Origin: Phormidium sp. FACHB-1136
Lineage (GTDB): Bacteria > Cyanobacteriota > Cyanobacteriia > Phormidesmidales > Phormidesmidaceae
Assembly (NCBI RefSeq): GCF_014697375.1
Contig: NZ_JACJRS010000020.1
Coordinates: forward strand, 1 to 64,000
Length of the DNA: 64,000 nucleotides
Reading direction: 5' to 3'
Shown: positions 1-9,564 of the stretch, piece by piece
Layout of the letters: the number at the start of each line of letters is the position of its first letter
Numbering within the stretch: position 1 is the first letter of the stretch
Program-made: the position numbers and the translations under genes
The notes under the pieces: generated by a model
Seen by the model: the letters and a program-made list of their open reading frames with translations, nothing else
Told to the model about the DNA's origin: nothing
The model's database searches: none

Positions 1-2
1 CT

Positions 3-119
3 GACTTGAACAAAATTGAGAAGTTTTGGGCACGGATCAAGCACTACGTGCGAAAGACCTTGCACCAGTTTGACACCTTGTGGGATGCCCTCGACAATGC
101 CTTCCGCGTATTGTCCTAA
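3..119 (+). CDS. IS630-family transposase, C-terminal fragment (5' end outside window)
   Basis: The first 38 complete codons read in frame to a TAA at 117-119. They begin DLNKIEKFWARIKHY, the signature end of IS630/Tc1-type DDE transposases. In that family the Glu of the N-x-IE-x-x-W motif is the third catalytic acidic residue. The upstream two-thirds of the gene lies outside the window, so it cannot be told whether the element is intact. No clear terminal inverted repeat is visible just after the stop; a dispersed palindromic repeat begins about 35 bases on. Confidence 0.8.
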   Translation, partial: DLNKIEKFWARIKHYVRKTLHQFDTLWDALDNAFRVLS

Positions 120-445
120 CCTGCCTGCGGGCTGCTATATCAGCCGACCTTGCCAGGGATTGATCCCCCCTAGCCCCTTTGAAAAGGGGGGAACTAGAAT
201 CAACGTCCCCGTACGTAGCAGCCCCATGGGAGCGGGACTGGGGGAGAGGGCTGATCTTGAACCAGCTCTGAAAATCATCCGAGAAATAGCGGCGGGGATC
301 AAAGGACAGCCAGTAGACTTAACGATAGATGCCTAAACGCTGGCTTCAAAGGTTGCCTTAAAACGCTGGCCTACCATGGCTACCTTTGTTATTGATCCTA
401 TCATTGCCCCCATGGAAAGCCCCAGGGCTTTCGCGGTCGCCGCCT
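120..445. other. Non-coding interval with dispersed repeat
   Basis: About 325 bases between the transposase tail and the next gene. It holds the palindromic repeat at 156-210 and, near 228-254, a fragment of the GGGAGAGGGGCTGGGGGAGAGG type seen more fully near 21.9, 37.1, 53.1-53.4 and 63.5 kb. Open frames across it are short and have repeat-derived composition. I see no convincing gene. Confidence 0.5.
156..210 (+). repeat. Dispersed G/C-run palindromic repeat, copy 1
   Basis: Runs of C (165-177) and G (186-191) form a hairpin with stem CCCCTT/AAGGGG, flanked by CTAG and followed by AACTAGAATCAACGTCCCC. The reverse complement closely matches 53227-53284 (GGGGACTTTGATTCCAGTT, then the same hairpin and GATCC), so this is a second copy of the same element in opposite orientation. 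Repeats of this kind are common between genes in filamentous cyanobacteria. Confidence 0.75.
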
Positions 446-970
446 ATGCAAGAACGTCCCCCCTATCCGCCTCACCCCCTGGCCTCCCTCAGCCAGACGG
501 AAATCGAGCGCGTGGAGGAGGTGATGCGACTGCTGGAGAATTTGATTCAGCGAGAGGAAGCCACCGCCCAATCTATCCTCGACTGCCTCTACGATGTGGG
601 TTCGATGCGGCTGATTGATCAGCGGGTGCCCATTGCCATATTGCGCTGGCCCCTGAAGGGGATTGCCCGCCTCAGTAAACCGATTTTTCGGGTGTTTGCC
701 CTGCGCTGGTTTCGCCGCAACTGCCCCTGGCTCATTACCCGCTGGCTGTTTAACCTGCTGCGGTTTGATGGCCCGCCGCTGATTGAGGGGGATGCCCCGG
801 ATGAGGTAATCGATGTTGCCCCTATTCCTGTGGCCTTGCCCCCCCGCATCGAAGCACCGCTGCTAGAACGACAGGCGGCGGAAATTAACGCCCTGCGGGG
901 CCGAGTGGGCTGGCTGACCACGGTGGTTGTCGTGCTATTGATTCTGGGGGGGATGAACTGGCTGGGCTAG
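446..970 (+). CDS. Hypothetical protein with C-terminal membrane anchor
   Basis: A 174-residue protein if it begins at the ATG at 446 (MQERPPYP); the frame is open further upstream but with unlikely composition. The middle is Arg/Trp-rich and amphipathic (around residues 60-105, e.g. RWFRRN, ITRWLFNLLRF). A single hydrophobic helix lies at about 153-172 (TTVVVVLLILGG), giving a tail-anchored topology with most of the chain on one side of the membrane. I do not recognise the family. Convergent with the exbD-like gene downstream, so it is probably transcribed alone. Coding status is supported by length and codon pattern; function unknown. Confidence 0.6.
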   Translation: MQERPPYPPHPLASLSQTEIERVEEVMRLLENLIQREEATAQSILDCLYDVGSMRLIDQRVPIAILRWPLKGIARLSKPIFRVFALRWFRRNCPWLITRWLFNLLRFDGPPLIEGDAPDEVIDVAPIPVALPPRIEAPLLERQAAEINALRGRVGWLTTVVVVLLILGGMNWLG

Positions 971-1043
971 GCTAACCCGTTCACCTCTGATATCCCAATT
1001 CCCCAATGCGCTAATACTCCGGCGAGGGCAGGCGAGGTAACCG

Positions 1044-1706
1044 CTAATCGGAGATCGGGCCATCGGAGGGTAAATTCGATGGGGGCGGGGAAGACAAGCG
1101 TCCCTCGGAGGGGTTGAAGGGCAGACTGGGGCTAGGTAGACCGTCCAAATTGTCCAAACCCTCGGAGGGGCCAAAGTCAGGGATGTCTAGGCTGGGCGTG
1201 CTATCGAGGGGAGATTCTTGGGGTGGTAGTCCCGGAAATGGGTTCGTGGTGGCATTGGGATCACTGAGGTCAATATCCCTGGGCAACGTGGCCAGGGCCA
1301 CCCGATCTCCCCCCACGGAACGCAGCACATCCAGTACCGTCACCACATCTTCGTAGCGAGCATCGCGGGAGGCGTAGAGCACCATCAATCCGCCCGGATT
1401 CACCTGGTTGAACTGCACCAGTACGTCGTAGAGCAGATCGATGCTGACGGGCTGCTGGTCGAGATACACCTGGCCCAGGTTATCCACGCTGACGTAGAGG
1501 CGATCACTGATGCCGCCTTGGCCTACCTGACCTGGTAGGGGCTGTCCCGTTTGGGCCGAGGGCAGATCTAGGTCAATGGCTTGCTGACGGGTGAGCCCCA
1601 CCGCCGCCAGGATAAAAAAGGTCAGGATGCAGAAGATCACATCGATGAGCGGGATGATCTCTAGTCGCACATCCTCCTTCGGGGTATCGAGCAGATCGAC
1701 CTTCAT
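1044..1706 (-). CDS. exbD: ExbD/TolR-family proton-channel subunit with Pro/Ser-rich tail
   Basis: 220 residues. The N-terminus has the ExbD layout: a short cytoplasmic segment, then one membrane helix (about residues 17-38) with the conserved Asp in PLIDVIF, then a periplasmic domain ending near residue 140 ([14 protein letters not shown]). ExbD works with ExbB to couple proton flow to TonB-type energised outer-membrane transport or to envelope upkeep. Residues about 140-220 are an unusual Pro/Ser/Asp-rich, low-complexity extension not normal for the family. The start overlaps the exbB stop by 4 bases, implying coupled translation. No TonB or receptor gene is nearby, so the substrate cannot be told. 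Confidence 0.85.
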   Translation of the reverse strand: MKVDLLDTPKEDVRLEIIPLIDVIFCILTFFILAAVGLTRQQAIDLDLPSAQTGQPLPGQVGQGGISDRLYVSVDNLGQVYLDQQPVSIDLLYDVLVQFNQVNPGGLMVLYASRDARYEDVVTVLDVLRSVGGDRVALATLPRDIDLSDPNATTNPFPGLPPQESPLDSTPSLDIPDFGPSEGLDNLDGLPSPSLPFNPSEGRLSSPPPSNLPSDGPISD

Positions 1707-2428
1707 AGGGTGGGGATCTCCGTGGGGGTAGTGGGTTCAGCCCCCGCATCGGTCGCGGGAGATTGGGGGACATCCGCTATTGGCCCTAGGCTGTGTACCT
1801 TGCCCTGGGCCCAGCTTTGGCGGTAGAGCAGTTCTAGCTCACTGCCCGCCTGTCGAAACATCTTGGCTTGGCCAAAAATAAAGCCCTGGAACAACCGATA
1901 AAAGGCGAGGCTAATGATGGCAATAATAAGACCAGCGGCAGTACTAATCAGCGCCTCACTAATGCCTAGGGAGGTGCCAGCGGTGGCATCGCCGCTGCCC
2001 AGGTCGCTAATTTGGATGGATCCTAGGGAGTTGATCAGGCCCAGCACCGTGCCCAGTAGCCCCAGCAGCGGTGAAAGAGCAATCACGGCCTCAAGGATTT
2101 TGTCGCCCTTGCCCATGGTCGCCAGTTCCTCGTTGGCAGCGGTTTCTAGGGCCAGCCGAAACACCTCTGGGTCAGGGGATTGCAGATTGAGGGCGGAGGA
2201 CAAAAACCGCCCCATGGGCAAAGGGCTCGATCGTTTGGCAATGTCGGCGGCGGCCAACCAATCCCGTTGCGCCGCTTCGATGACCCGTCCCGAAACCTCT
2301 CGCTCACGGGTTAGGATCCGGGACCAAAACCAGATCCGCTCTAGAATCGTGCCCACCGCCAGAATCGACAGCAGCAGCAGCGGCCACATGGCAATGCCGC
2401 CCCGTTCAAATAACTCCGGTATACTCAC
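1703..2428 (-). CDS. exbB: MotA/TolQ/ExbB proton-channel family protein
   Basis: 241 residues with the ExbB pattern: an N-terminal helix (about residues 14-32, [18 protein letters not shown]), a cytoplasmic loop, then two helices (about 118-138, [15 protein letters not shown], and 160-185, [15 protein letters not shown]). The G-L-L-G-T-V-x-G-(M/L)-I motif of the MotA_ExbB family is present. It forms the proton-conducting oligomer with the ExbD product of the next gene, with which it overlaps by 4 bases. The tail is Ala/Pro/Thr-rich. Upstream, 97 bases separate it from lpxB on the same strand, so it may share or follow the lpx transcript. Confidence 0.88.
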   Translation of the reverse strand: MSIPELFERGGIAMWPLLLLSILAVGTILERIWFWSRILTREREVSGRVIEAAQRDWLAAADIAKRSSPLPMGRFLSSALNLQSPDPEVFRLALETAANEELATMGKGDKILEAVIALSPLLGLLGTVLGLINSLGSIQISDLGSGDATAGTSLGISEALISTAAGLIIAIISLAFYRLFQGFIFGQAKMFRQAGSELELLYRQSWAQGKVHSLGPIADVPQSPATDAGAEPTTPTEIPTL

Positions 2429-2525
2429 ACAGTTCTCCTCTCACCACGGTGTCCATGGCCTTCTCACCCGGTTGGCGAGAAAGCATACCAATTGTAGTGA
2501 AGATGGGGGCGTTTCAACAGAACCT

Positions 2526-3761
2526 CTATTCCCGCGACCCTACCCCAGGCGATCCAACCATGGAGAGTTGATCCAAAATCAGCCCAGCCGCCCGCCGACA
2601 GGCTCCAGGGTGGCCTAGGGTGTGGCGCAGGGTGGCATAGCCCGCCAGCATAGTTTGGCGGCTGGTGGGGTTTTGTAGTAAATCGAGGGCCGCCGTTGCT
2701 AGGGCTTCTGGGGTGGCTTCCCACTGCAAAAACTCCGGCACAATACGTTGGTTCACCGCTAGATTTACGGGCGACACGTAGGGCAACCTAAAGTTGAGCC
2801 CATAGTAGGCAATGCGAGCGCTGATGGGGTTGATGCGGTAGGCCACCACCTGGGGTACGTTCATCAGGGCCACTTCCAGGTTGGCGGTGCCGGATTTGGT
2901 CAGGGCCACATCGGCGGCGGCGATGGCGTCGGTGGGCTGGTAATCGGCGGTTGGGATGACCAGACGCCCCCGCAGCCCCGCCTGGGTGAAGGCATGATCA
3001 AAGCGGGGTTGCAGTTCCGCCGCCGAAACAGGGATTAAAAACAGGGCATCGGGGAGTTGCTGCTGAAGGATCTGGGCCGCCTGGATCAGCGTGGGCAGCA
3101 AATACTTCACCTCCTGGCGACGGGAGGCGGGCAGTAGGGTGATCACGGTTTGGTCAGCGGTTAGCCCTAGCCGTTGGCGGGCCTCCCGTTGATCGGGCGG
3201 GGTCGGGTAGCGATCCACCAGGGGATGCCCCACCCAGGTCACCTTAGCCCCAAAATGCTGATAGTACTCGGCCTCGGCCTGAAAAATCGCCAGCATCTGG
3301 TCGCTGTAGCTCACCAGTTTGTGGGTGTCTTTTTCGGAAAAAGCCCACACCCACTGCTGGGGCGCGATGTAATAGGTAATCGGCACCCGGGGCAGGTAAT
3401 CCTGCAAAAAACGCCCCATTTCCATATTTGGCCCCATATAGTCCAGCAATACCACCGCATCGGGGGGGTGGGCTAGGATCGCTTGTTTTGCCTGTCGTTG
3501 TAGCCGCAGGGTGGGCAGGAGGTAGGGTAGGGCTTCAAAGATGCCGATGGATCCAATACCTGTGGTATCCCCCACGAGGGCCACCCCGGCTCGTTCCATG
3601 CGTGGCCCCCCCAGACCCGTGATCGCCAGGGCGATGCCCCGTTCTGCCGCCTCCAGGTGCAGGGCTTCAGCGAGGATGGCCCCCTGCAAATCGCCGGAGA
3701 CCTCCCCGGTGCTGATGAAAATTTGCCGGGGGGAGCCTGCCGCTATGGTCGGATCACCCAT
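2526..3761 (-). CDS. lpxB: Lipid-A-disaccharide synthase LpxB
   Basis: 411 residues. Joins UDP-2,3-diacyl-GlcN and lipid X to make the lipid A disaccharide at the inner membrane. Seen: the N-terminal ISTGEVSGDLQG motif (about residues 16-27), LLDYMGPNMEMG (about 106-117), the PQQWVWAF segment, and the C-terminal sugar-nucleotide site KSGTANLEVAL, all typical of GT19. Slightly longer than the roughly 380 residues of E. coli, mainly at the termini. It starts 2 bases after the lpxA stop, so the two are almost certainly co-translated. It is the last gene of the envelope operon. Confidence 0.95.
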   Translation of the reverse strand: MGDPTIAAGSPRQIFISTGEVSGDLQGAILAEALHLEAAERGIALAITGLGGPRMERAGVALVGDTTGIGSIGIFEALPYLLPTLRLQRQAKQAILAHPPDAVVLLDYMGPNMEMGRFLQDYLPRVPITYYIAPQQWVWAFSEKDTHKLVSYSDQMLAIFQAEAEYYQHFGAKVTWVGHPLVDRYPTPPDQREARQRLGLTADQTVITLLPASRRQEVKYLLPTLIQAAQILQQQLPDALFLIPVSAAELQPRFDHAFTQAGLRGRLVIPTADYQPTDAIAAADVALTKSGTANLEVALMNVPQVVAYRINPISARIAYYGLNFRLPYVSPVNLAVNQRIVPEFLQWEATPEALATAALDLLQNPTSRQTMLAGYATLRHTLGHPGACRRAAGLILDQLSMVGSPGVGSRE

Positions 3762-3763
3762 AC

Positions 3764-4627
3764 CTAGTCTGCCTCGATAGATCGACTGGGGCGTTTGCGG
3801 CTGGGGGTTGGCCCCCGGCGGTTGGGCTGCTGGGAGGAATCGCGCAGGAATTGCCTAAAGTGGCCCACAAGCACGTTCTCTTCCCAGGGCTCTAACTGGC
3901 TCAGTGCCTCGGCCATGGAGTGACTGGAACGGTAGACCATCCGGTAAGCCTGTTTCAGTTGGCGGTAGTCCTGGCCATGGTTTTGGTCGGCCAGTCCGGC
4001 CCGCTGCAAGCCCACCTGGTTCAGCCCTCGCACTAGGGCCGGGTTCCCGTTCACCATGGTAAACGGGGGCACATCGCGGTCAATGCGGCTGAGCCCGCCA
4101 ATGTAGGCATAGCGGCCAATGTGAACAAACTGATGGATGCCCACCAAGCCACTAATTCGCGCCCAGGACTCGATATAAACATGCCCCGCCAGGGCGACGG
4201 AATTGGCAATCACCACCTGGTCTTCCACGATGCAGTTGTGGGCCACATGGGAATAGGCCATCAGCAGATTGTGGTGTCCTAAACGGGTGACCGCATCCGC
4301 TGTGGTGGGGCGGTTGATGGTGACGCATTCGCGGATCAGGTTGTGGTCGCCAATTTCCACCGAGGTGATCTCCCCGGCATACTTCAAATCCTGGGGTTCT
4401 AGGCCAATAGCGGCTCCAGGGAAAATGCGGTTGTGCGCCCCTAGGGTGGTGTGGCCATCAATCACCACATGGGCTCCAATCTCGGAGCCGGGGCCAATGG
4501 TGACCTGCTCGCCAATCACCGCGTAGGGGCCGACCTTGACACTGGGATGAAGGCTGGCCCCGCTGTGAATCACGGCGGTTGGGTGAATCAGAGTAGTAGT
4601 CAACGACTTGCCTCCAGAAGCCAGCAC
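3764..4627 (-). CDS. lpxA: UDP-N-acetylglucosamine acyltransferase LpxA
   Basis: 287 residues. Catalyses the first step of lipid A synthesis, transfer of an acyl chain from acyl-ACP to UDP-GlcNAc. A left-handed beta-helix of hexapeptide repeats runs from about residue 14 to 200 (IHPTAVI, VKVGPYAVIG, VTIGPGSEIG). The AYSHVAHNC segment includes His-130, likely the counterpart of catalytic His-125 in E. coli. The C-terminal helical domain ends in an unusual Arg/Ser/Pro-rich tail. The start is uncertain: a TTG at residue 9 is also possible. Lies 44 bases after fabZ and 2 bases before lpxB. Confidence 0.93.
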   Translation of the reverse strand: MLASGGKSLTTTLIHPTAVIHSGASLHPSVKVGPYAVIGEQVTIGPGSEIGAHVVIDGHTTLGAHNRIFPGAAIGLEPQDLKYAGEITSVEIGDHNLIRECVTINRPTTADAVTRLGHHNLLMAYSHVAHNCIVEDQVVIANSVALAGHVYIESWARISGLVGIHQFVHIGRYAYIGGLSRIDRDVPPFTMVNGNPALVRGLNQVGLQRAGLADQNHGQDYRQLKQAYRMVYRSSHSMAEALSQLEPWEENVLVGHFRQFLRDSSQQPNRRGPTPSRKRPSRSIEAD

Positions 4628-4671
4628 TTGAGATACAACGGTACGGTCATCGATGCTCTGTCCGGGTTACG

Positions 4672-5187
4672 CTAGCGATCCACTACAGAAAACATCAGTT
4701 CCCCCTCACAGGCCAGTTGGCCGTCTACCTCGGCCCGCCCCCGCATTTTGCCAAACCGCATTCGCTTAATCGCCAACAGTTCCACGGTCATAATCAACTG
4801 ATCCCCAGGCACCACCGGGCGACGAAATCGCACCTTGTCAATCCCGGCAAACACGCACAGCCCTTCTACCCCTTCAATTTGGCTCAACACCACGCCGCCC
4901 ACCTGGGCCATCGCCTCCACAATCAGCACTCCCGGCATCAGGGGATGTCCAGGGAAATGTCCCTGGAAGTGGGGCTCGTTGAAGGTGACGTTTTTAATCC
5001 CCGTGGCCTGTTTCCCCGGCACATAGTCGATAATCCGATCCACCAGGGCAAAGGGGTAGCGGTGGGGCAGCAGGGCGTGGATTTCCTCGGCGGCATAGGT
5101 GGTTTTCACCCCAGCGGCATTCTGTGCCTCGGTCTTGGGGGCTGGGGAGGGGGACGGTAGGGGACTAGGGGAAGTGGCTTCAATCAC
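4672..5187 (-). CDS. fabZ: 3-hydroxyacyl-ACP dehydratase FabZ
   Basis: 171 residues. Dehydrates beta-hydroxyacyl-ACP in type II fatty acid synthesis and competes with LpxA for hydroxyacyl-ACP, which explains its place between lpxC and lpxA. The hot-dog fold motifs are clear: [14 protein letters not shown] near residues 39-52 and [13 protein letters not shown] with catalytic His-77, followed by Glu-91 in VEAMAQ. The first 25 or so residues are a Ser/Pro-rich extension absent from most FabZ proteins, so the true start may be internal. Confidence 0.94.
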   Translation of the reverse strand: MIEATSPSPLPSPSPAPKTEAQNAAGVKTTYAAEEIHALLPHRYPFALVDRIIDYVPGKQATGIKNVTFNEPHFQGHFPGHPLMPGVLIVEAMAQVGGVVLSQIEGVEGLCVFAGIDKVRFRRPVVPGDQLIMTVELLAIKRMRFGKMRGRAEVDGQLACEGELMFSVVDR

Positions 5188-5301
5188 GGTGATGTCGATA
5201 CGCTCCTATCAGCAAAGGGGCCGTCTCTAGGCCACAGTCAATGGTGCCCAAGCGACGTTGGGGGTGGTGTCAAACAGGCCCACAGCCTTTTAATTCTGTC
5301 A

Positions 5302-6246
5302 CTATACCGCCCCTAGGGGACATTCCAGGGCTGAACTCTGGATTGCCTTGGCGAGGGCGACATGGAGGCGATGGCTGGCTTTGTACGCGACCACATGGGC
5401 CTGGGGCAAGCGGCCTAGCAGTCCCAAATCCCCCACTAAATCCAGCAGTTTGTGGCGCACGGGTTCTTGCTCAAACCGTAGGGGCGGATTTACCCAACCC
5501 TCGTGGCTGCACACCAAGGCGTTCTCTAAACTGCCACCTTGAATTAACCCCTGACGCTGGAGCGCCTCGATTTGGTGGGCTAGGCCAAAGGTACGGGCCG
5601 GGGCAATAGCCTCGGCAAATCCCTCTGGGGCCAGGGGATCGGCGGTGGGTTGCCAGCTAAACCACTGGTGACCAATCGCGGCGACCTCAAAATCAATGCC
5701 ATAGGTGAGACGGGGGGCGGCGGCGGGAAAGGCCGCTATCCAAGCATCGCCCTGCTGAAGGGTGATGGGTTGGGCCAGGGTCAAGGGGGCGATAGGTTCC
5801 CCCTGAATCGCCAGACCCGCCTCCCGAATCGCCTCCACCCAGCCCAGGGCCGATCCATCCAGCAGGGGCACCTCTGGGCCGTCTAGGTCAATGTAGAGGT
5901 GATCTACCCCCAGCCCCACCAGGGCCGCTAGCAGATGCTCCACCGTGCGCACGGTGGCCTCCCCCCGCCGCAGTTCCGTGGACAGTAGGGTTTGATCCAC
6001 CGCCGCCAACTGGGCCGGAATGTGGGGCTGACCGGGGAGATCTTGGCGGATGAAAACTCGCCCGGTTTGGGCTGGGGCTGGGCGCAGGGTAACGGTGGTG
6101 ACCACACCGGAATGGAGACCGACCCCTCGCCGCTGCACCGCTGCGGCGAGGGTGGCCGTTACGGGGCTGAGAGCATTCTGGTGAGCGGTTAATCCGGCTT
6201 GGTCTGGGGTAACGCCCAGAGCCGCAAGGGGGTTAGTGCTGACCAT
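5302..6246 (-). CDS. lpxC: UDP-3-O-acyl-N-acetylglucosamine deacetylase LpxC
   Basis: 314 residues. Zinc metalloamidase making the committed step of lipid A synthesis. Zinc ligands are visible: His-104 in TVEHLLAAL, and His-265 and Asp-269 in HKLLDLVGD. His-292 in KASHRLH is the expected general acid. The paired LpxC domains (GVGLHSG near residue 41 and SWQP/FARTFG-type segments later) are in order. Its start codon shares one base with the stop of the upstream Omp85 gene, showing tight operon packing. A 114-base gap separates it from fabZ. Confidence 0.95.
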   Translation of the reverse strand: MVSTNPLAALGVTPDQAGLTAHQNALSPVTATLAAAVQRRGVGLHSGVVTTVTLRPAPAQTGRVFIRQDLPGQPHIPAQLAAVDQTLLSTELRRGEATVRTVEHLLAALVGLGVDHLYIDLDGPEVPLLDGSALGWVEAIREAGLAIQGEPIAPLTLAQPITLQQGDAWIAAFPAAAPRLTYGIDFEVAAIGHQWFSWQPTADPLAPEGFAEAIAPARTFGLAHQIEALQRQGLIQGGSLENALVCSHEGWVNPPLRFEQEPVRHKLLDLVGDLGLLGRLPQAHVVAYKASHRLHVALAKAIQSSALECPLGAV

Positions 6247-8642
6247 TAGAACCGCTCCCCAATGCCAAAGTGGATGCGGCCTTCGCCACTGTCGCTAAAG
6301 CCGTAGTCAATGCGCAGGGGGCCAAGGGGGGTTTGCACCCTTGCCCCTAAGCCATAGCCAAAGCCGCTACCTGGCTTGCCCCGCGATGGCCCCGGTGCTC
6401 CGATGATGGCGTTACCACTGCCCAGATCAGACCCGGCATCGAAGAACAGCGCCCCGCCCAGGAAAGAGAACAGGGGGAACCGATACTCCGCCGTGAATTG
6501 GGCATAGCTGCGCCCCCCGCCCACGTCTCCTTCTTCATAGCCTCGGATGGAGTTGGTACCACCCAAGGCAAAGGCTTCGTAGGGAGGGGCATCACCGAGG
6601 ATGGTACCCAATTGAAAATTAAAGGCCAGCGCCTGAGGCCCGTCATTGAAGCGGATCCAACTGACTGGAATATATTGGCTATAGCTGCCTTGGAGGCGAT
6701 TCATAAAAATGCTGCCCCTGCCCAGGGGCACAGACTGCTCGCTGTTTAGGCGCAAAATGTTGCCCCTGGTGGGGTTAAAGGGATCGTTGCGTCGGTCTAG
6801 GGTCGCGCTCACCGGGAATGTCCACAGAAAATCTGTGCCAGTACCGCTGAGGGTGAGGGGGTTGCCCGCTGCGTCCACGGTATTAATCGTCCCATCGGCA
6901 TCACGAGCAGAGACGACCTGAGCGCGGGTACCCACGGCCACCGTCCAGCCAGCCTCTAGGGGGCGGCTAAAGGTCACCCCGGTTCCCAATCGTCGAATCC
7001 GTACCCGATCACCATTGGGTAGGTCAATGGGGGTGGGGCCACCATCAAAGTTGAGGTTGATGGCCCGTCGGGCAAAGGCGTTGGCGGTGTAGGAGGTACG
7101 GTAGGGGTCGCCCGCAATCCAGGGATCGGTGAAGGACACATCGAACAGCAAATCCCGTGTACTCACCTGGGCTTCGGCGCTGAGCTTTTGGTTGTTACCG
7201 CCAAAGTTATCCTGGCGGTAGCTGACGGTGCCGAAAATATCCCCTGTGAAGTTGAAGCCTAGGCCCGCCGCCACCGATCCAGTGCTGCGTTCGGTCACGT
7301 TGACGATCAGTTTCACCTGGCGGGGGTTGTCATCCCCTGGTTCTAGACCGGGCGTCACGTCCTCAAAAATTTGTAGTCCAAACACCCGCTGAAAGTCGCG
7401 CTCAATCTGGGCTTGATTAAACACATCCCCCGGCTGGGTCTGAAACTCGCGGGTAATGATGTAGGCATGGGTGCGGCCCTGTAGGGGGTTGCCCTCCTCG
7501 TCCACCGACTCACCCTCATCATTGAAGAACCGGACTTCAATGGACTCCACCACGCCCTCGGCCACCTCCAGGGTGACCACGCCATCGTCGGAAACACGGG
7601 GGGCCGCCACGACCTGAGCCAGCACATAGCCGTTGTTTTGGTACCACTGATTCAGTTCCAGAATGCCGTCCTGAAAGGTCAGGAGGTTGATGATCTCACC
7701 CTTTTGATCGGCAAAAATCTCATCTACCACAGTTTGCGGCAGAACGTCGTTGCCCGTGACCTGCACATCGCTGAGGACGGGGTTGGGCTGGGCCAAAAAG
7801 GTGACGCGCACGCCCAGGTCGGTGTCTTCGGGGCGGGCATCCACATCCGCAAAAAATCCGGTCGCAAAAATACTGTTAATGTCCTGCTGAAGCTGGGTAC
7901 GGGTGGTGGTTCGTCCGGCACGGGTTTCGATGACGCTGTAGACCAAATTCACCAAGTCCGGCGTTAGGTCTCCCTCAGGAGCCTCCACCAGCACCTCGGC
8001 CACCAACACCCTCGGTTCTTCGGGTTCAGCGGCGGCGGGGGGCGTTTCGGGTTCAGTTACCTCTGCCTCTGGGGCGTCCGTATCTTGACCCTCTACGGGT
8101 TCAGGGGTAGGCGGCGGTGAACCCTGGGGCTGGCTGCGCCGCTCCACAGCTCCATCTAAAATCCGCTGAGTTTCCTCTGGGCTAATCTCACGGGGGCCAG
8201 ATTGGCTCAGGGCCGTACCGTCAGAGTCGGAGGACTCAGCCAGGTCAGAGGGCTCAGCCATCGGGGATCCCCCCTGCAAGCTGGGGCTTTGGCTGAGATC
8301 GAGGGTGGGCTGGGGATAGTCAGTGGCCACATCCACCGGGGTGTTGGGGCGGAACGCTTCCACCATCGCCTGCACATCCTCCGTCACCGTGTTAACGGGC
8401 ACCGGGGGAGTCGTCTCCGGTAGCCCCACAGGCAACGGGGTATCCGTGGCCGGAACCACGGCTTGGGGGGCCGGGGGCCGGAGGGTCTCGGCGGATAGGG
8501 CCGCTGGGGGCAAGATCTCCACCGCCTCAGCTTCCACCGCAGGGGACTCCGCTAGACCAGGATTGGCCTGGGCCGACGAAGCCAACAGCCCCACTAGCCC
8601 GGACGCGGTCAGCAACGCTAAAAACCTAGGAGATACCTGCAT
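6246..8642 (-). CDS. bamA: Omp85/BamA-family outer-membrane assembly protein
   Basis: 798 residues from the ATG at 8642, chosen because it begins a good signal peptide ([18 protein letters not shown], cleaved near AQA-NP). A long Pro/Glu/Ala-rich linker (about 30-205) precedes POTRA repeats (from about 212, [13 protein letters not shown]; then VTGNDVLPQ and VEVRFFND-type starts) and a 16-strand-type barrel. The barrel has the lid motif SIRGYEEGD and a terminal Phe (IHFGIGERF). Inserts beta-barrel proteins into the outer membrane. First gene of the operon with lpxC-fabZ-lpxA-lpxB, so barrel insertion and lipid A synthesis are co-expressed. An in-frame ATG at 8669 is an alternative start. Confidence 0.9.
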   Translation of the reverse strand: MQVSPRFLALLTASGLVGLLASSAQANPGLAESPAVEAEAVEILPPAALSAETLRPPAPQAVVPATDTPLPVGLPETTPPVPVNTVTEDVQAMVEAFRPNTPVDVATDYPQPTLDLSQSPSLQGGSPMAEPSDLAESSDSDGTALSQSGPREISPEETQRILDGAVERRSQPQGSPPPTPEPVEGQDTDAPEAEVTEPETPPAAAEPEEPRVLVAEVLVEAPEGDLTPDLVNLVYSVIETRAGRTTTRTQLQQDINSIFATGFFADVDARPEDTDLGVRVTFLAQPNPVLSDVQVTGNDVLPQTVVDEIFADQKGEIINLLTFQDGILELNQWYQNNGYVLAQVVAAPRVSDDGVVTLEVAEGVVESIEVRFFNDEGESVDEEGNPLQGRTHAYIITREFQTQPGDVFNQAQIERDFQRVFGLQIFEDVTPGLEPGDDNPRQVKLIVNVTERSTGSVAAGLGFNFTGDIFGTVSYRQDNFGGNNQKLSAEAQVSTRDLLFDVSFTDPWIAGDPYRTSYTANAFARRAINLNFDGGPTPIDLPNGDRVRIRRLGTGVTFSRPLEAGWTVAVGTRAQVVSARDADGTINTVDAAGNPLTLSGTGTDFLWTFPVSATLDRRNDPFNPTRGNILRLNSEQSVPLGRGSIFMNRLQGSYSQYIPVSWIRFNDGPQALAFNFQLGTILGDAPPYEAFALGGTNSIRGYEEGDVGGGRSYAQFTAEYRFPLFSFLGGALFFDAGSDLGSGNAIIGAPGPSRGKPGSGFGYGLGARVQTPLGPLRIDYGFSDSGEGRIHFGIGERF

Positions 8643-8770
8643 CCAATCACACCTACTAACAACATCCACACATCACACACGCCGATTCCTTGCCGAATCG
8701 AGACAGCAATACCTTGGCCCTTGGACACCTCAGCCCAATGGTCGGACAAATTCTACCGCATTGATGGATT

Positions 8771-9502
8771 TCAATGTTGACTGGCCTGTGCCATTACTCG
8801 CTCTAGCACACGCTGGTAGGCTTGTTCCACCTGCCCTAGATCCTGGCGAAAGCGATCCTTATCCATCACCCGCTGGGTTTCGTCCTGGGTGGATTGATCC
8901 CACAGGCGGCAGGTATCGGGGCTGATTTCATCCCCCAGCAGAATACGCTGATCGGCATCGAGGCCAAATTCCAGCTTGAAATCCACCAGAGTAATGGCGC
9001 AACTGGCAAAGAACGCGGTCAGAATTTGGTTAATGTGTTCGGCTTGACGACGCAGGGTTTCAATCTGTTCCTCGGTAGCCAGGGCCATCAGCCGCATTCG
9101 GTCGGGGGTGAGCAGGGGGTCGCCGAGGTCGTCGTTTTTATAGTAGAACTCCACCAGGGGCGGGTTGATCACTTGGCCCAGGGGCAACCCTGTCTGGCGG
9201 CAGAGGCTCCCGGCAGCGATATTTCGCACCACTACCTCCAGGGGAATAATAGTCAGCGCCTTCACCCGCATTTCCCGGTCGCTGGTGGTCTCTAGCCAGT
9301 GGGTCGGCACCCCCGCCGCTTCTAGCTGCTGAAAAAGGTAGGTGGAAATGGCGCAGTTAATCTTGCCCTTATCGGCAATTTGCCCCCGTTTTTGGGCGTT
9401 GAAGGCAGTGGCGTCGTCTTTAAAGTAGGTCAGCAACACCGCCGAATCGTCGGTGGTGTAGATAATTTTGGCTTTGCCTTCGTAGAGTTTTTCGCCAGCC
9501 AT
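8771..9502 (-). CDS. purC: Phosphoribosylaminoimidazole-succinocarboxamide synthase (SAICAR synthetase)
   Basis: 243 residues starting at MAGEKLYEGKAK; the frame extends upstream but with non-family sequence, and the family begins here. ATP-dependent ligation of aspartate to CAIR in purine synthesis. Seen: LYEGKAKIIY (N-terminal nucleotide loop), FKDDATAFNAQKRG, the NIAAGS signature with preceding EVVVRN, DFKLEFG, and GDEISPDTCRLWD. Length matches bacterial PurC. Its stop is 128 bases from the Omp85 start; the two may be separate transcription units. Confidence 0.96.
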   Translation of the reverse strand: MAGEKLYEGKAKIIYTTDDSAVLLTYFKDDATAFNAQKRGQIADKGKINCAISTYLFQQLEAAGVPTHWLETTSDREMRVKALTIIPLEVVVRNIAAGSLCRQTGLPLGQVINPPLVEFYYKNDDLGDPLLTPDRMRLMALATEEQIETLRRQAEHINQILTAFFASCAITLVDFKLEFGLDADQRILLGDEISPDTCRLWDQSTQDETQRVMDKDRFRQDLGQVEQAYQRVLERVMAQASQH

Positions 9503-9564
9503 GGTGCAAGGGGCATAAAGGGGCGTTCCTATCTTACAAGATGCGGTTCGCCCCCCTGGAACCG

